The notes under the pieces were generated by a model. That model searched no databases. It saw nothing but the letters and a program-made list of their open reading frames with translations, and was not told where the DNA came from. DNA of 64,000 nucleotides from an uncultured cyanobacterium. Lineage in GTDB: Bacteria > Cyanobacteriota > Cyanobacteriia > Thermostichales > Thermostichaceae. The translations under genes were made by a program, and so were the position numbers. The stretch lies in assembly GCA_937944885.1 (NCBI GenBank), contig CALFBB010000012.1:47506-111505 (forward strand), given 5' to 3'. The first letter of the stretch is position 1. The number at the start of each line of letters is the position of its first letter. Shown here piece by piece: positions 63,814-64,000 of the stretch.

Positions 63814-64000
63814 CTACGCCGCCGCTTGCGCAGCGGTTGGGCTTACACGCTTCAGGGCTGGGTCATTCCGCCCGCCCGCCTGAACATCAAGCTCAAGCAG
63901 GCAGCACAGCCCCTGCCAGTCCCGGATCTTCCTCGCAGCATTGGCATCGGCGTGCGCCCCGTATCCGCACCAACTGCAGACATAGGCATGTTTCTTTCCC
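63814..64000 (-). CDS. tnpB: TnpB (IS200/IS605 accessory protein), C-terminal part
   Basis: The frame enters from the right edge and stops at 63814-63816, giving the last 61 residues. YVCSWCGYGAHADANAARKI is the second zinc-ribbon CxxC followed by the last RuvC aspartate region (D-x-NAA) that is typical of TnpB proteins, ancestors of Cas12. The C-terminus (GGRNDPALKRVSP) is short. Only the end is present, so activity cannot be judged. The 3' end is followed by an IS-type hairpin. Confidence 0.85.
   Translation of the reverse strand, partial: GKKHAYVCSWCGYGAHADANAARKIRDWQGLCCLLELDVQAGGRNDPALKRVSPTAAQAAA

Noticed and set aside
1..64000. CRISPR array, rRNA or tRNA genes
   Set aside because: No regularly spaced repeats and no convincing tRNA T-loop/acceptor pair or rRNA segment seen by eye; a covariance-model scan would be decisive.

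Overview
The window is bacterial and reads as a chromosomal segment of a cyanobacterium. The markers are ndhS, a Rubisco activase with a RbcS-like tail, rubA-ycf48, ycf34, hemF, a tocopherol-type methyltransferase, an ABA4-like carotenoid protein, and several families I know mainly from cyanobacteria (DUF2949, DUF1815, DUF3110, the low-complexity-tail membrane protein). The BamHI-like palindrome GGATCC, usually as GGGATCCC, recurs every few hundred bases, while the classical cyanobacterial HIP1 octamer GCGATCGC is rare. Together with protein sequences typical of deep-branching thermophilic unicellular lineages, this fits the Yellowstone-type Synechococcus/Thermostichus group. That assignment is inference; no rRNA gene is present to test it.

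Layout. 1-4.8 kb (minus): the N-terminal two thirds of mfd, a DUF2949 protein, a coiled-coil protein, a membrane protein and ndhS. 5.6-7.7 kb: an FHA protein convergent with a NhaS3-type antiporter. 8.4-11.6 kb (plus): Rubisco activase, a thylakoid thioredoxin-like factor, a small coiled-coil membrane protein and a prohibitin. 11.6-16.1 kb: ABA4-like protein, MscS channel, accC and a second FHA protein. 16.5-19.0 kb: rubA-ycf48-murG. 19.4-24.6 kb (minus): ClC channel, map, DUF2062, a 47-residue membrane protein and a PBP4-like lipoprotein that has lost its catalytic motifs. 24.8-27.7 kb: MarR regulator, VanX-like dipeptidase, AI-2E-type permease, DUF2470. 27.7-35.2 kb: grxC, polA, gamma-tocopherol-type methyltransferase, a radical SAM protein and lysS. 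35.6-41.0 kb (plus): trpB, AMMECR1 protein, coaX, aroC, radA. 41.3-47.9 kb: recJ, a hypothetical protein, a VanY-like peptidase with its SPOR-like neighbour, and mnmA. 48.0-55.3 kb: membrane protein, FAD oxidoreductase, small membrane protein, ycf34, hemF, cobO, cobB. 55.3-64 kb is the most decayed part. It holds a DUF1688-type remnant, a frameshifted MATE exporter behind an ArsR regulator, an EAL-domain remnant directly behind mutY, and a TnpB (IS200/IS605 type) gene entering from the right edge.

Genes that act together: rca (Rubisco repair and carboxysome targeting); ndhS, rubA, ycf48, ycf34 and hemF (photosynthetic membrane and tetrapyrrole supply); cobO-cobB (cobalamin); murG, the PBP4-like protein, and the VanX- and VanY-like peptidases with the SPOR-like protein (cell wall); mfd, polA, recJ, radA and mutY (DNA repair). 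I saw no rRNA, no convincing tRNA, no CRISPR array and no prophage. Nothing looks like a large undescribed gene system. The more unusual signals are the GGGATCCC landscape, the catalytically dead PBP4-like lipoprotein, the SPOR-like pair, the PolA O-helix tyrosine, several tiny membrane proteins and the pseudogene-rich right end.
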